From Obelidium mucronatum (Eukaryota; Chytridiomycota; Chytridiomycetes; Chytridiales; Chytriomycetaceae), in assembly GCA_025765595.1 (NCBI GenBank), contig JAIVFH010000016.1, forward strand, positions 186,001 through 250,000: 64,000 nt of DNA, given 5' to 3'. The translations under genes and the position numbers were made by a program. The notes under the pieces were generated by a model. It did no database searches, was not told the DNA's origin, and was given only the letters and a program-made list of their open reading frames with translations. Positions 1-12,015 of the stretch are shown here, one piece after another. Every line of letters begins with the position of its first letter. The stretch's first letter is position 1.

Positions 1-3000
1 GAGTCCAAAGCCATTTCCATTTCTGCATGCATCCGAACGACCCACACCAAAGCGTCGCTAAACTTTCCAGCATAAAGAAGGATAATTCCGGCCCAACCCT
101 TTGTAATATAGGAGTATCCAAACACAATGGTGAGTCCTGAACAAAGAACAACAGTCGCGCTTATCAAGTCAGTACGAATACACAGCCATCTGTTTCCAGC
201 CCAGAGAGTATAAAAGAAGCGGTGGTTATTGTCCACCTTTTCATTGTTTTGAGCAAGAAATCTATTGCATTGTCGAAATGCTCTGATGGTCGCGACTCCA
301 TTTAATGTTTCCGAGAATTGGTTGTAGATTGGTGAGCGAGAGACAGATTCCAGTCTCTTCAAAGCCCGTGATGCGTTTAAATACATTTTTCCAACATGTA
401 AAGAAACCATAGCTGTATAGAAATTTTTTGGAGTTTAGTGATGCCTAACCAAAAAGGGAGATGAATTACCGATCGGAACAACTGCCAGAAGGAAGTATTT
501 ACTTCCGCTTGAAATAACTATGATTACAGACACTCCAATAAAAACTCGGTTCAGAAAGAATCTGACAGTAGTCATGACTCCTTGATCGACAACGCTGATA
601 TCCTTAGAGAAGCGGTTGAGAATACGGCCAATAGGAGTGACTTCAAAAAACCGAAGAGGTGCACCAAGCATGGCGGTAATGAGTTTTTTATGCAAATGCG
701 TCGCAGCTCGGATGGCGCAAGTAATTGAGATAAAGGAGTTGAGGTTGTTTGCGATAATTATTCCAAACCCAAAAAGTCCATCTGGTGTCATTTTATCAGT
801 CATAGCTCAAAAAGCTTACTCACAAAAACTTACAGATAAATATATAATAAGCGGTGCTTGTGTCAGATTTGACAGTCTTCACAGCTTGATGACCGTCAGT
901 TTCGGTCAATATGCTAGCTACTGCGTTACTAATAGAGCTACTCCAAGGTGATATAGTAGATATTAACATTGAATCTATTTGAGATTCGCTGAAGTAGGTT
1001 GAATTGACTACGTACAATGACTTTTAGCGTCTCAAAGTTTCTAACCCAAGAGAATCACATACCATTGCCCGCCTCGCTCCATTTCTTCAGCCAATAGTCA
1101 TTTCCAAACTGAACTAGAATTGTAACCCAGAATGAAGCCAAAAACGTGACTCCGTAGAAAACCCCTCCGGCAGCCGCCAAATAAGCCCCATACACCTTCA
1201 AACTAACGTTCCCAGTAGCCATTTTCTCAGTCTGTACCAGAGTTTTATCTGGGGTTTGAGAATCTGTACTCATCGACGTAGAAAGTCTTGGCGTGTGCTT
1301 CATTCGGGGAGACTCGTTCAGGTCACCCAACATTTGCTCATTCACATCATGAACTTCTGGGTTTTGTGCAATTTCCAATGGCGTTCCGCTGGCCAGTACT
1401 TCCCCACCTTTCATGAAGACGACAAAATCCGCAGAAGGAAGGACGAGGGACACTGCGTGAGTAACCAAAATCACAGTCCGATTCCTCAATAAAGGACCAT
1501 TAATTGCATGAGTCATCAAGTATTTTGCAGTTGGTGCGTCTACCGCAGACAGTGGGTCATCCAGAATAACAATACTTGCGTTCGAGTACAAGCATCTTGC
1601 AAGGGAAATTCGTTGTTTTTGACCTCCACTCACATTCACTCCCTTCTCCCCAATTTCCGTTTTATCTCCACTTTCGAGTGTTTCCATATCCTTGAGTAAT
1701 GCCGCAGCCTCCAAAACGTGATGGTATCGATCTGGGTCATAGGCTCTTCCCATCAAGATATTGTCCCTTATAGTGGCATTCAGAAGCCACGCCGTTTGGG
1801 CTCCGTAAGCAATAACGGGGTGATTTGTTGTCCCATCGTGCATGCAGATGCTGCCAGATACTCGTTTGAGTTCTCCAAGAAGGGCAAGGCAGAGAGACGA
1901 TTTTCCACTTCCTGTGCTTCCACAGATAACATTCAGGCCGTTAATTTTAAATTCAATATTAAGGTTGGTTAAGGCAAAGGATGCTGCTGGGAGCGATTGT
2001 TCCGAACTTCCGTAAAACGCATAAGATGCATTCTTGAAGCATATTCGAGCCTCTTCCAAGCTGATTGTCCTATTTAGATCGTCATGACAAGATCCCTCAA
2101 CTTCTTCTTCCGATAAAAACTTAAGAATACGCCCCATAGCCACTTTGGCTTGAAAAAAGAACATCAAGTCATAGGGTAAACGAGATAAGATGTCCATGAA
2201 CTGTTGGACAAGATAGAGACCGGTGAAAGCAGTAGCTGGGTCCATTCCACCGGTTTCAGATTGAACAGAATGAATGGAGAATATAATGAAGGAAACCAGC
2301 AGTCCTGAAGCCATAGACGTAGTATTAAATAGAAGTTGACAGAGTAATAGATTGTACAGGTGTTTGAGCTCAATTGATCGAAGTTGCTCAATGTTGGCGT
2401 TAAATTTATCCTCCCACGAAAGGTATTTCAGAATACGTATTCCGTGGAGGAGCTCATTTGTTGCAGTTATGCGCTTATCTGTTGCGTGTGACAGTTCCTC
2501 TTGAGCCTTTTTCAACCAGTTTCCAGCAATGTAATTCATTGGTCCCATCACTAGCATGACAGACAAACCGCAAAGAGTTGGTACGATGCCCATGATGCTG
2601 CTTAGCGACGCAATACTAATAATGAGGGATACGGGGAAGAAAACCAGCAAATTATATGTGTAAGATAAATATTCCCGGATTTTTTCAACATCAACAGAGA
2701 GAAGGGAAATAATTTTCCCCTTTGTCAAGTTAAGTCAGTATGATATAGTTCTAGTGAATGAACTGTAAAGACCTCACCGTTGATGCGCCATCCTTTCGAT
2801 CAGTCGAATCTCCTTCAACCGTGGCACCACTACCACTGCGTCCTTGGCCACTCCATGCTACGCGTCTCAAGCTTTTTGCATATATTTCAGCCATTAAAAT
2901 TGATCTAGCGTGAGAACTTTGGCGTCTTCCAACAAAAAACTGTTGACCATGTAACAGGGCAGAACACACGTTACAGAAGAATAGGCCAAATATCAGAGAT

Positions 3001-4114
3001 AGAGGGAGGCCTATGTCAATTGATGACGGATTCTCTGGCATCAAGTCAAATGACTTTAGCAATCGATTGATGAAGCTGTAAAAAGTTGCGTGAGAAGAGA
3101 AGGGCGACATATGAAACAATCAAACTCACAATGGACCTGAAAATTGAAGAAACACCGTTATTATTGATATTCCAATTTGAAGCAAGGCATAGCCTCCGAT
3201 AGTTCTTGCCAACGCCCATATAATATGATGCCCTCGTTCGCCTAAGGTCGCCACAGTTGTCACACTCGGAACAGTTATCAGACCCTTATTTGAAACGTAA
3301 CGCGAGAGCACGTTGGCGGTCAAATCACACTTTCGGAGGCGGAATATATGGTGTGATTGGAGAGTAACTTTTGAAGCGATTTGGACAATTGGAGTGAGCC
3401 AGGAGAAGGTCAGATGGGAAAAGAGATTGGAGTGGTATTCCAGCGAAGTCTTTTGTTGGGAAAACTGATTAGTATCAGCTTGGCGATAAACACAATGTGT
3501 GACCTTTTTATCCAGTTGCAGTTTTTCCAGGACAGAAACTTTTTTCCGGGTTTCAAAGATAAATCTTGTGCCGTTACATCCAAGAATGGAAAAATGTGCG
3601 AGAACTTGCATGCAATCCATCCAATCTCTGAAATCCAAAATGATAACGACCAAATGCATAACAGCAACAACTGAAGTACTGAGAGTAGACGTCGGTCCTG
3701 CCAGATTCCAGACCTGGGCCGAACTGGCGACAACGGGCAGAGCCAGAATCTGTTGAATGCTTAGAAATCAACCAGCTTTACGCAGCGGCGACTTACAGCA
3801 GCCAGAAGGAGGCACGCCGAGTCGCGGTCCGCGCGCGCGCCGAGTCTGGCCGCGTCCAGCACGGCGGCAAGCGCAAAACACGCAACAGGCGCCCAGCGCA
3901 GAAACGGCCGCGTATCTGCCGGCACGCGCCCGAGCACGTGTGCGTCGGCGTCGGCGTCGGCGTCGGCGGCAGCGAGCAGCGGCGCGGCGGCGGCGTCCCC
4001 GTCGCGCCGCGGCGTGTTTCGGCGGCGCCACGCCGAATACGCGGCGCCGTGCGTGGCCGCTGACAAAGCAAACGCGGCCACAAACAGCGGCGCGGCGGCG
4101 GTCGAGAGATTCAT
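1..4114 (-). CDS. ABCC/MRP-type ABC transporter, 3' end missing
   Basis: Membrane ATPase of the multidrug-resistance-associated family, expected to move conjugates across the vacuolar or plasma membrane (substrate is inference). Seven exons are visible: 4114-3797, 3749-3130, 3075-2778, 2719-1063, 1007-834, 781-470 and 412-1. The introns are 47-58 bp and all phases agree. Exon 1 encodes a GC-rich N-terminal hydrophobic region with an Ala-Asp dipeptide run. Exons 2-4 give the first transmembrane domain (HLTFSWLTPIV, TGKIISLLSVD). NBD1 follows with Walker A GSTGSGKSS near residue 680, signature VSGGQKQR and Walker B IVILDDPLSAVD. The second transmembrane domain (FFEVTPIGRILNRFSKD) runs to the window edge. 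NBD2 lies outside, so this is a partial gene and not a half-transporter. The exact acceptor of exon 5 is the least certain junction. Confidence 0.9.
3943..3970. repeat. GTCGGC hexamer run in ABCC exon 1
   Basis: About four tandem copies of a GTCGGC hexamer (GCCGAC on the coding strand) encode an Ala-Asp dipeptide run. Similar GACGCC or AACGCC hexamers recur in the other GC-rich 5' coding patches of this window (20225-20243 and 49980-50030). Confidence 0.7.
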
Positions 4115-4230
4115 GTGTGCTGTTTGAGTATTCCTTTAATTTTATTTATTATTGATCAAAGAAAAAAAATTGTTTTCTTTTTTTTGCTTGATGTTGATAA
4201 AAATCCAATTACGAAAATTCAGAAATCTGC
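4115..4230. promoter_or_regulatory. Divergent promoter region, ABCC and CBM gene
   Basis: These 116 bp separate two outward-facing start codons. The stretch is AT-rich with T and A runs and contains no open frame I would call a gene. It must hold both promoters unless one is internal. No specific binding site was recognised. Confidence 0.5.
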
Positions 4231-5084
4231 ATGGCTTCCACGAAGCTACGACGACGCCAGTCTTTCTTGCTCGATGCTCAAACTTCTGCAACTCAAGGGC
4301 GTGCTACAGAAGATGTCGCCAGAATTACTTGGTACACAACGGGCTGGCACAGCTCTGTCATTGTAACTGGAACGTTCGACAATTGGTCGAAATCAGTGCC
4401 AATGGTGAGATCCGACGAGCTCCAAGCATACGTGAGTACCAAAGCTGCATGCACTAGCGTTGCATTCATTTGAATAACGAATTCCACAGATTGCAGATGT
4501 TGTGCTTCCATCATCCTTGAAATCTGGCGAGAAGATCATGTACAAGGTGAGTGTAGTCGCTCAATTCAAGCTTTCTGATCATAATTATCCAGTTCGTTGT
4601 CGATGGCGAGTGGAAGACAGCCTCAGAAGAACCTGTTGAACCAGATAACCTTGGAAATGTGAACAATGTGTTTGTAGTCACCAAAATGACCAGGCGAACA
4701 CTTTCGCCGACTCCTTCTAATGATTCAATGCCATGTTTGAGACCTTCCAGTATCAGTGAAGAGGAATCTGAAGCTGAAAGTGACACCACGTGCCACAATC
4801 CAATACCAAGCAAAGAGTATGACCAACAAGCCATCATTGACCTCTCGGCATTTTTGGTAGAGAATCTTGATGCCGTTCCATTCTACGTTGACCGCACGAA
4901 AATCTTCCACTGTATTGAGTCCTCGTACATGGATTTCAAGCGAGATTCGAGTGAATTCCAAGACCCAGAAAGATTCAGTCTCGTTCTATTCTTGCTCGGG
5001 GCTGCTAGAGCGTCTCCTTGGTTCACAGAAAGACAGCTGGCATACTTGCGTTCGTGGACAAATGATCTATCCCAAAAACTGTGA
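4231..5084 (+). CDS. AMPK-type glycogen-binding (CBM48) domain protein
   Basis: Exons 4231-4431, 4490-4546 and 4593-5084 give 249 aa. Residues ~28-110 match the AMP-kinase-beta carbohydrate-binding module: ITWYTTGWHSSVIVTGTFDNW, then PMVR and YKFVVDGEWK. These are the hallmark positions of the CBM48/AMPK1_CBM fold. The C-terminal ~95 residues are predicted helical and do not resemble the ASC/AMPKBI domain that anchors AMPK beta in the kinase complex. It is therefore not a normal AMPK beta subunit and may be a stand-alone glucan-binding adaptor. An acidic, Ser-rich linker joins the two halves. An AATAAA at 5165-5170 precedes the convergent phosphatase gene. Domain call is confident; role is unknown. 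Confidence 0.8.
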
Positions 5085-5186
5085 GGGAAAAGGCGAAGGG
5101 GTCTGCGGGACGGATTAATCAGTTTTTTCAATCTTATTGTTTTATGTAGTAATCAAAGTTTTAGAATAAAGAGGTCTTTTGCTTTC

Positions 5187-6209
5187 TTATAAATCGATAT
5201 GACCTGTGTTGCTTGGTGTCATGTCTACACGACGAGCTTCGTTCGGCTTTCCGTTGATGCAATACAGGGCAGTAATAGTATCACCAACAATCTCCAATGC
5301 AGCACAGTTTGCCCCATATCTTGTTGTGATTCCAACATCAATCACAAAAACTTTGCCGTTACACCGAGACAGAATTTCACCAGTTTGAAGCTGGGGAGTA
5401 TGGCCTATCACCATTCGTTTTGCCTTCAAAATTGACAAGGCATCATCCAGCTCATTGCAAATAGTACTGTCTGTACTGTTGGCAAATCCACGATACCAGA
5501 GCGGTCCATCTCTTGCGAAAATAGGATGATTCCAATTCTTCTCTGACATGGCTTGCCTTACTTCCTGATTCATTCCTTCAATACCGACACTTGCCCAATG
5601 CGGCTTAATTCCTATGAAATTGATGTTGATTCCATTTGATTGTCACACTGCAGGCAACAAACCTCCATGAACAAAAACAGTTCCATCAAGCGCAATAGTC
5701 ATATTATTAAGCGTATTAATAAGTAAGTTTCCTATCCATCCTTTGTCACTGAAAGCATACGCTCGGTTTTCCCTCCCTCCAAAGGAATCGTAATCTGCTT
5801 GTGAGACAGACCGAAGGTCCCCACTCAAATTCATGATTTCATGATTCCCTAGTAATGGATAAATCTCTGAATACGGTCCGATGGCAGTCTTGGATTCGTT
5901 GTGGATTCTTTGAAATAGTTGGAACAGTTTGATGGTGTCAGGGCCACGATCTACCACGTCTCCAACTTGAACAAATGTAGTTGACGGCGGCGCAATCCAT
6001 TGGTTATTTTCGTCCAAGAGCTGTGCCATTTGAAAGACTCGAGAGGCCTGCGGAAAGTCGCCGTGGATATCTCCAACTGTCAGAACAAACATTGGATTAT
6101 TGCTAAATGTGTGGCAGTAGACTCTACCGGCTACAATTCTGCGATGAGATGTTGCTTCAGACATAGTTGCAATGATGCAAGAAATGAGGACAAGGACAAT
6201 TGTGATCAT
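5187..6209 (-). CDS. Secreted calcineurin-like metallophosphatase, paralog 1
   Basis: PPP-fold phosphatase resembling the Shewanella-like group. Motifs are GDIHGDF, GDVVDRG, GNHEIMN and GHTP, which bind the two metal ions in this family. A hydrophobic N-terminus (MITIVLVLISCIIA) looks like a signal peptide, so it probably enters the secretory pathway. The model has exons 6209-6128, 6076-5663 and 5611-5187 (306 aa). Intron 1 (51 bp) is a multiple of three without a stop. It is called an intron because splicing restores RRIVAVGD exactly as in paralog 2. Intron 2 uses a GTTTGT donor at the position where paralog 2 uses a GC donor. Substrate unknown. Confidence 0.85.
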
Positions 6210-6245
6210 GTTTCGTTATCTCTTTACTTTTGAAAAAAACGAGTT

Positions 6246-7338
6246 TCACAAATCGGAATCATCCTGAGATCGTCCTTTCGACTTTTTGGGCGTTAAGTCC
6301 ACCCGTCGCGCTTCGTCTGGCTTTCCGTTGACGCAATACAAGGCTGTCACAGTGTTTCCAACAATTTCAAGAGCTGCACAGTTGGCACCATAGGCACTCG
6401 ATATTCCAACATCAATAACAAATACCCTGCCATTGCATCGCGACAGAATTTCGCCCGTTTCATACTAGTATGGTGTGTTCCGTAAGTGGAATGCCTAAAG
6501 ACACCAAAACAAAAGACCAATAACCTGGGGTGTATGTCCAATAACCATTCGCTTTGCTTTCAAAAACTTGAGGGCTTTTTTCAACTCCTTGCAAATAACA
6601 GCTTCGCGATCTTGTGCATATCCTCTGAACCAAAAGGGACCTTGGCCACCAAAGATGGGGTCGCGCCATTCCTTTCTCTTCATTGCTTCTTTTACTTGAC
6701 TATTCAATCCATCTACTCCAAGACGAGCCCATTCTGGGGCAATTCCTGCCAAGTCATCCAAAGCTAGGGTTGGTTTTTGGCAGCCGCAGTAATAATGACA
6801 ACTTGCCTCCATGAACAAAGACGGTACCGTCCAGCTCCAAAGTAACATTCGATAGTGTCTTCATCAACAAGTTTCCAATCCACCCGTTTTCGCTCCAAGC
6901 TTGTTTCCGTTGGACTTGCCCACCAAACGAGGCATAGTCTTCCTCGGTAACGTATCGTAAATCACCACTCAAGTTCATAATTTCATGGTTTCCCAAGAGC
7001 GGGAACACGTCATAGTCTGCAGACAGAGAATCATTATACAACCGTTGAAGCATTTGAAACAACTTGATTGTGTCTGGCCCACGGTCAACCACGTCACCCG
7101 TGTGAACAAACGCTGTGTTTGGGCCACCAATCCATTGTTCCTGTTTATCGAGGATTCCAGCCATTCTGAGCACCTTGTGGACTTGGGGGAAATCGCCGTG
7201 AAAGTCTCCCACAGCCACGATTCTCCTGGGACTTGATGATGAGGTTGTAGACATCATTGGTTTTTGGTTTGATGGATCTTGCGCGAATATGCCATTGCAG
7301 AGAAGCAAAGGTGCAAGCAAGAGGGGGCACAACTTCAT
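6246..7338 (-). CDS. Secreted calcineurin-like metallophosphatase, paralog 2
   Basis: Tandem paralog of the gene at 5187-6209, with stop and start codons 36 bp apart. Exons 7338-6807, 6745-6525 and 6464-6246 give 323 aa. The signal peptide is MKLCPLLLAPLLLCNGIFA. Metal-binding motifs are GDFHGDF, GDVVDRG, GNHEIMN and GHTP. Intron 1 begins GCAAGT, a GC-AG intron placed inside the VHGG codon pair. It is supported by phase and by the identical position of the GT intron in paralog 1. The intron after the GHTPQ motif is absent from paralog 1, so intron content has diverged since duplication. The C-terminal tail is basic and differs from paralog 1. Confidence 0.87.
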
Positions 7339-7377
7339 TTGGGGGTTTTTTTTTTATACTATTTTTAGATTCAACGA
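7339..7377. promoter_or_regulatory. 39-bp divergent intergenic region
   Basis: Only 39 bp lie between the start codons of phosphatase paralog 2 (minus) and RIT1 (plus). The core is a G run followed by a T10 tract. Either both genes have nearly leaderless transcripts, or each promoter extends into the other gene's coding region. Confidence 0.55.
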
Positions 7378-9231
7378 ATGGCGGTTGACGATGCATTGCG
7401 AAAGGATGCCAAAGCCCTGTAAGCAACTGATTGACACTTGAGGCGAAGCGCTTAAACTTCATTTGCCCCAAAACGAAAAGCATCAACCGGTTGCGGTCCA
7501 TCAAGCTTGACGCTGCCTTCATTGACCAAATAGCTGCCAGGTTTCCGTCCCTGAAAGTTATTCCGAATGAGCGCTGTGGACTCTGGTATATTGATCCCTC
7601 AAAGGTACAATTTCAAAAGAAAAATGTTGCCGCCGCCGTTGCTTTGTTTAACAGTTTACATTTCAACAAGAGGTCGCATGGGCAATCTGTCTACTTCAAA
7701 TCAACTGATGGCCACTTCGGGATATGGAATTTCAGCCTCAAGAGACTCAATTTGCATTTACTTTCAGTTATATCGAGCGATTCTGGGTAAAAAAAATCAA
7801 CAGCTCCAACCAACTCCAAACCAAATTCACTCACCCACCCCTTATCGAACCAAAAAAAAAAAGGGCAATAATTGTAGACTCCACTCGCAGCGGGAAAAGA
7901 TTTCCAGATTCCCTATCAAAAACAATACCAATATGGTGCTGCGTCATCAATACTGCAGTGGCGCAGTTTCGTAAACAAAACAAATTGTCTGATTCATTAT
8001 CTGAGGAATGGGATACCGACTTTCACAGTTTACCTTCTCTGCTGAGTCCAAGTGAACATCAACAAATTCAGTCTCGAATCGATCAGCTTGCTGCCTTGCT
8101 GTTATCAACCCCATCAGTAGACTTATCACACATATCGTCGTTGCTATTAAAACCATTGAGACCATTGTGGATCGCACCCGATACAAACTACTTTTGCAAT
8201 ATTATTGAATCGAGCGGTAATGGTGGATTCATCAAGAAAGCATGGGCAGACAGCAAGGAGTTTGAGTTCTATCCTGTTATTTGCGTGAATGCAAGTGAGC
8301 TGTCTCACGATGGGTGCCAACGGAAGAACGGGTTCTATTATGTACAAGGTGCGGCAGATGATCACGAAATGTGGGGGATGGGGTTGACTCCAGACTTGTT
8401 TTGGAGGCATCAAGGGCAACTATTGAATCCAAGTTATTCAAACACCGATTGCGTTCGAATAGCCAAAGAAATTGTGCAACAATCAAAGTCATCCACAGGG
8501 AATGCGTCTTGTAATTCGCTTTCTGATGGAGAGGTATTCTTTGATTGGATTGGCTCAAGTGGAATCGCTATTGGCAGCAGAAGAAGTGGTTTGTCGAATT
8601 TATTTCCTTTGAACCAAGTTGATGACGGTTTAGGTAAACCGCCTGGTTGCTGGGTGGACTTTGATGTCGTAATCAATTGCGGAGCCCCAGAGTATCCTGA
8701 AATGGCTGCATCACTTGAGATGGTTGGAAATTACAAAAACTATCTTTATCTACCAATACCCGAAGGAAAAAAGGGGCAGCATGCTTTGTATGAATCTATC
8801 GTCGTTGTGTCTGATTTTGTGGTAAAAGCGGCGAAACGGAATATTGCCAAAACACCCAAAATTCTGATTCATTGCGCCCAAGGTATCGCATTTCATCAAG
8901 TTTTTATTATTTTTTTATTGTTTGGTTTGATATTGATAGTTTGGTTTTGCAGGACGGGATAGATCTGTGGCAATCACAATATGCTTGCTCATGCAATTTC
9001 AAACACACAACAAAATAATGGCATATGATACACCACAGAAAAGAGAAATGATGAACAAAAAGATGATTCAAGATATGTTGGTGTACATACAGCAGTTCCG
9101 ACCAATGGTGAGACACACCCTTTCTTAAAAATGAATTGTTAACATTAGACATATCCAAGGCTCTTCCATCACGTGCATTTATGTGTCGAGTAAACGATTA
9201 TTTTCTAACACCTCCGTGTCTGAAGTCATAA
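7378..9231 (+). CDS. RIT1: Initiator tRNA A64 ribosylphosphate transferase
   Basis: RIT1 adds a 2'-O-ribosyl phosphate to A64 of initiator tRNA-Met, which keeps it out of elongation. Six exons: 7378-7418, 7481-7604, 7671-7786, 7864-8882, 8953-9107 and 9160-9231 (508 aa). Diagnostic strings are NRLRSI, NERCGLWYIDP, FKSTDGH, VDSTRSGKRFPD and, near residue 429, HCAQGRDRS. The last is the degenerate phosphatase-like loop of the RIT1 C-terminal domain, and ALPSRAFMCRVNDYF ends the protein. The 66-bp intron 2 is a stop-free multiple of three; it is called an intron because the family runs directly from IDPS to YFKSTDGH. Family assignment is strong. Confidence 0.9.
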
Positions 9232-9344
9232 AGGATCAGAATGTGTTTGGTGGCTGAATAATAAAGGTGCAAAGGTGCAAATTCAAATTTTTTTTGCCTT
9301 TCTTCGAGAACACCAAAAAAAACACCAAAAAAGCACGAAGGAAA

Positions 9345-11356
9345 ATGGATTCCTCGTGGCGTCAGCGGAACGGCCAAGAAGCAGATGATAGCATTGCTGA
9401 ACAGGAGTTAACGCAAGCACAACCGCCGCAAGGATTCATGGTGTCCAACGGACAGCATGCTTCAATTGGTGCTCCTTTGCCGCCGGCCGGCCCACCGCCT
9501 GGCTCGTATCCAGTGATTCCACAAGCTCAACAGTCAATGTGGGAAGACTCAGAGGCTTCAGAAGCGTCTTACTTTCCAGGGCAGGTTCCCCGCTTCAACC
9601 AACAGCCTCCCCTTCATGGCATACTCAAGAACCCACCACCACCACCGCCACAGTCTGGAATGAGATACCAGCCGCAACAGCAGCAACCACAGCCGCAGTT
9701 TTTACCGCTCCAGCAACAACAGCAGCTACGACAGAATAACTTTCAGCAACAAGTTGGGGGGTCTACTTCGGCGCCGAACCACCAAGAAGTTGAGGTCAAC
9801 CCAAGCTCCTACGCTTTGAACGACAAGTCTGAAGAACGTACTAATCTTGGAAACACTAAGCTCGTCATGGGCCTTTTGAGCGAGCTTTGGATCGTCAACT
9901 TGTTCTTTATCTTGGGTGGAACATGGTTGAAGGCATTTTATTTGGGCGAGTTGCAAGAGTATATGGATTATGATCTTTGGAACTATGGATGCTATTGGAA
10001 GCTTGGTTGGTTGTTTTCTTGTGGTTCTTTTTTCTTTGTTCCAATCAGAAATTTTGATGCGAATTTTTTTTTTTTTTTGTAACTTTAGGAATGTTGCTTC
10101 CTCTTCCATACACTTTGATTTGCTTTTTTGGTTTGACACTCCCGTTCCGTACGCCCAAGTTCCTCAATTATGAGGGAGAGAAGAAGCGCCGAGTGGACAA
10201 CTTGTATATCCTTACCGTCACCAAAGGAGATAACCGCGAGGTATTTCAGTGTGCCTTGGTTTGGAAGAATTCCTTAGCGTTAAATTTTTGTTCTTTTTAT
10301 GATCGTTGTAGGCAGTCTACCGTGCATGGAACGCTCACAAGCATCTGGAACGTCTTCACCCTGCTATCAGAGTACACGTTCTCACTGACGAGCCTTACTT
10401 TTTCGAAGGAATCAATTGTTACACCTGCCCGAAGGCATTTACATCTGGTTGCAGTAAATACAAGGCTCGAGCTCTGGAGTGGTACCGCCAAACAATGAAC
10501 TTTACTGAATACGACTGGGTCCTACATTTGGATGAAGAATCTGTTATTGACGATGAAAGTGTCAAGCGCATCTTGGAGTTCATTTTTTACGAAAAGGACT
10601 ATCACTTTGGACAAGGTGTTATCTTCTACAATCAATACAAGTACTGGGCCAACTGGATCTTCACAGTAGCCGATGCTCTGAGAGTCGGTGACGATGTCAG
10701 TCGTTTCCAATTGCAATACACATACTTCCACCGACCAGTGTTTGGAGCACACGGATCTTTCTTGCTTAATAATGGATTGGTTGAGAATGCAGTGACTTGG
10801 GATCTTGGTTCGTTGACCGAAGATTACCAGTTTGCCATGAAGGCGTGGGATCGTGGATTCAGATGTGGAAAGATTGCTGGAATTGTTCGTGAACAATCTC
10901 CATTGGATTTGATTGGGTTCATGAAGCAGCGAAGAAGATGGTATGTGGGAATTCGTCGTTTGCCAAACTTTTTGCCCAAGTTGTGGGCCTTCTTCTGGAG
11001 TCTTGGAATTGTGAGTCTTTTTGCGACTGTTGCCAGTGTCGGTCTTGGTTTCAAGTTCCACTTGGGAACACCACGTTGGATGGCACTTTTAATTGACTTC
11101 AATTTCGTCAATTTTGTCTACTTGTACATCCTTGGTGTACTTCTGCAAGATCTTGACAAGGGTGTAAACCCTTTGTTGATTCTTGTTCGAATCCCAATCA
11201 CAATCTTGGTCCAGTTCATTGCGGTTGTGTTGGAGGGTAAGCTGCGGATGACTGTATGTTGATATCAATATGTGAATCTAACGTTGTTTTCTAGGTGTGG
11301 CGGTTATGTATGGTATTATCTTCCCACCAGCTGATTTCGACGTTATCAAGAAGTAG
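9345..11356 (+). CDS. Family 2 glycosyltransferase, egghead-like
   Basis: Multi-pass membrane GT2. The first ~145 residues are disordered and rich in Pro and Gln. Two helices follow (ELWIVNLFFILGGTWLKAF and the segment after the intron), then the catalytic domain with LHLDEESVIDD near residue 343, WDLGSLTEDYQFA and KQRRRWYVG. C-terminal helices complete it. These are the D, ED and QxxRW motifs of processive-type GT2 enzymes. The surrounding sequence (ADALRVGDDVSRF, FGAHGSFLL) resembles beta-1,4-mannosyltransferase egghead more than chitin synthase. Exons 9345-10005 (or -10023), 10089-10240, 10312-11236 and 11295-11356 give ~599-605 aa. The first donor is uncertain because two in-phase GTs fit. 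The acceptor sugar in a fungus is not predictable. Confidence 0.85.
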
Positions 11357-11391
11357 ACAATGCTATATTTATCCCATTTTTTGTATCAGTT

Positions 11392-11880
11392 TTACTGCTT
11401 TTTTTTCTTTTGCTTCATGACAGTAATTGGGGTTCCCGTTTTTGGTCCGCATTTTCTGCAAATAAACAATTGTTCTCCCAATTTGTTTTTTTGTGCTGGA
11501 GTTTTTGCCTGAGTGAATCCAGACCAAAAAATTTTCTGAGCGATATTCCCAGGTTTGGCACTCTTTCCAAACCTCCCGCCCTTTGACCGTGGACGCTCCA
11601 ATGGATCATGAGCAACAGGAGGTGGTATATTTTCGAGATCCATGGGATTTGTGGTGGGCAACGGTGCGGTGATGGCCGTTTCGGAGGGCAGTTGTCTTTT
11701 TGGTTGGCAGAAACTGGGTGTTTTTCGAAACGTCAGTACACAAGATCAAAAGCTGCTTTCGAAAATCCGGCTGGGTCAATCGTGCCATTTACCATTCTTC
11801 TAGCTCTGTCTGAAGTTTGGTGGCGATTGACCGGGTGGTTGTTGAGAACGCAGGTCGCTTTCTTTTGCCACTAGGAGTTT
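11392..11880 (-). CDS. Possible small Lys-rich protein, start not found
   Basis: A plausible two-exon minus-strand gene. Exon A ends at 11793 with KLQTELEE, a 79-bp intron (GTAAAT...TACTGAC...CAG) follows, and exon B runs 11713-11392. Exon B contains GGRFGKSAKPG, a single CRKCG knuckle and a poly-Lys end. The upstream frame stays open to about 11969 but has no ATG, so the true start or an upstream exon is missing. I do not recognise a family. An unusual feature is that part of its coding sequence is duplicated in inverted orientation just upstream. It may be a decaying gene. Confidence 0.35.
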
Positions 11881-11883
11881 GAT

Positions 11884-11932
11884 TCCAGACTGCTATCGCA
11901 CAGAAAATTTTTTTTTGCGATATCAGTCTGGA
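11884..11932. repeat. Inverted repeat, 17-bp arms
   Basis: Arms at 11884-11900 and 11916-11932 pair at 16 of 17 positions around a 15-nt A/T loop. It sits between the small minus-strand gene and the start of the plus-strand glycosyltransferase. It may be a cruciform or RNA hairpin, or the footprint of a small inverted duplication. Confidence 0.75.
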
Positions 11933-12015
11933 TTCACTCAGGCAATCGGAGTTTGAACTAAAATTAACTAAAATTAACTACAGTGCAGTACAAAACAAAA
12001 CAAAACCAAAACACA

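Larger units (their letters stand above)
11357..12015. other. 659-bp interval between GT2 and GT genes
   Basis: This interval holds the 3' UTR of the GT2 gene, an uncertain minus-strand small gene, a strong inverted repeat and the promoter of the gene starting at 12016. A 20-bp segment (11508-11527) recurs in inverted orientation around 11926-11945. Confidence 0.5.
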
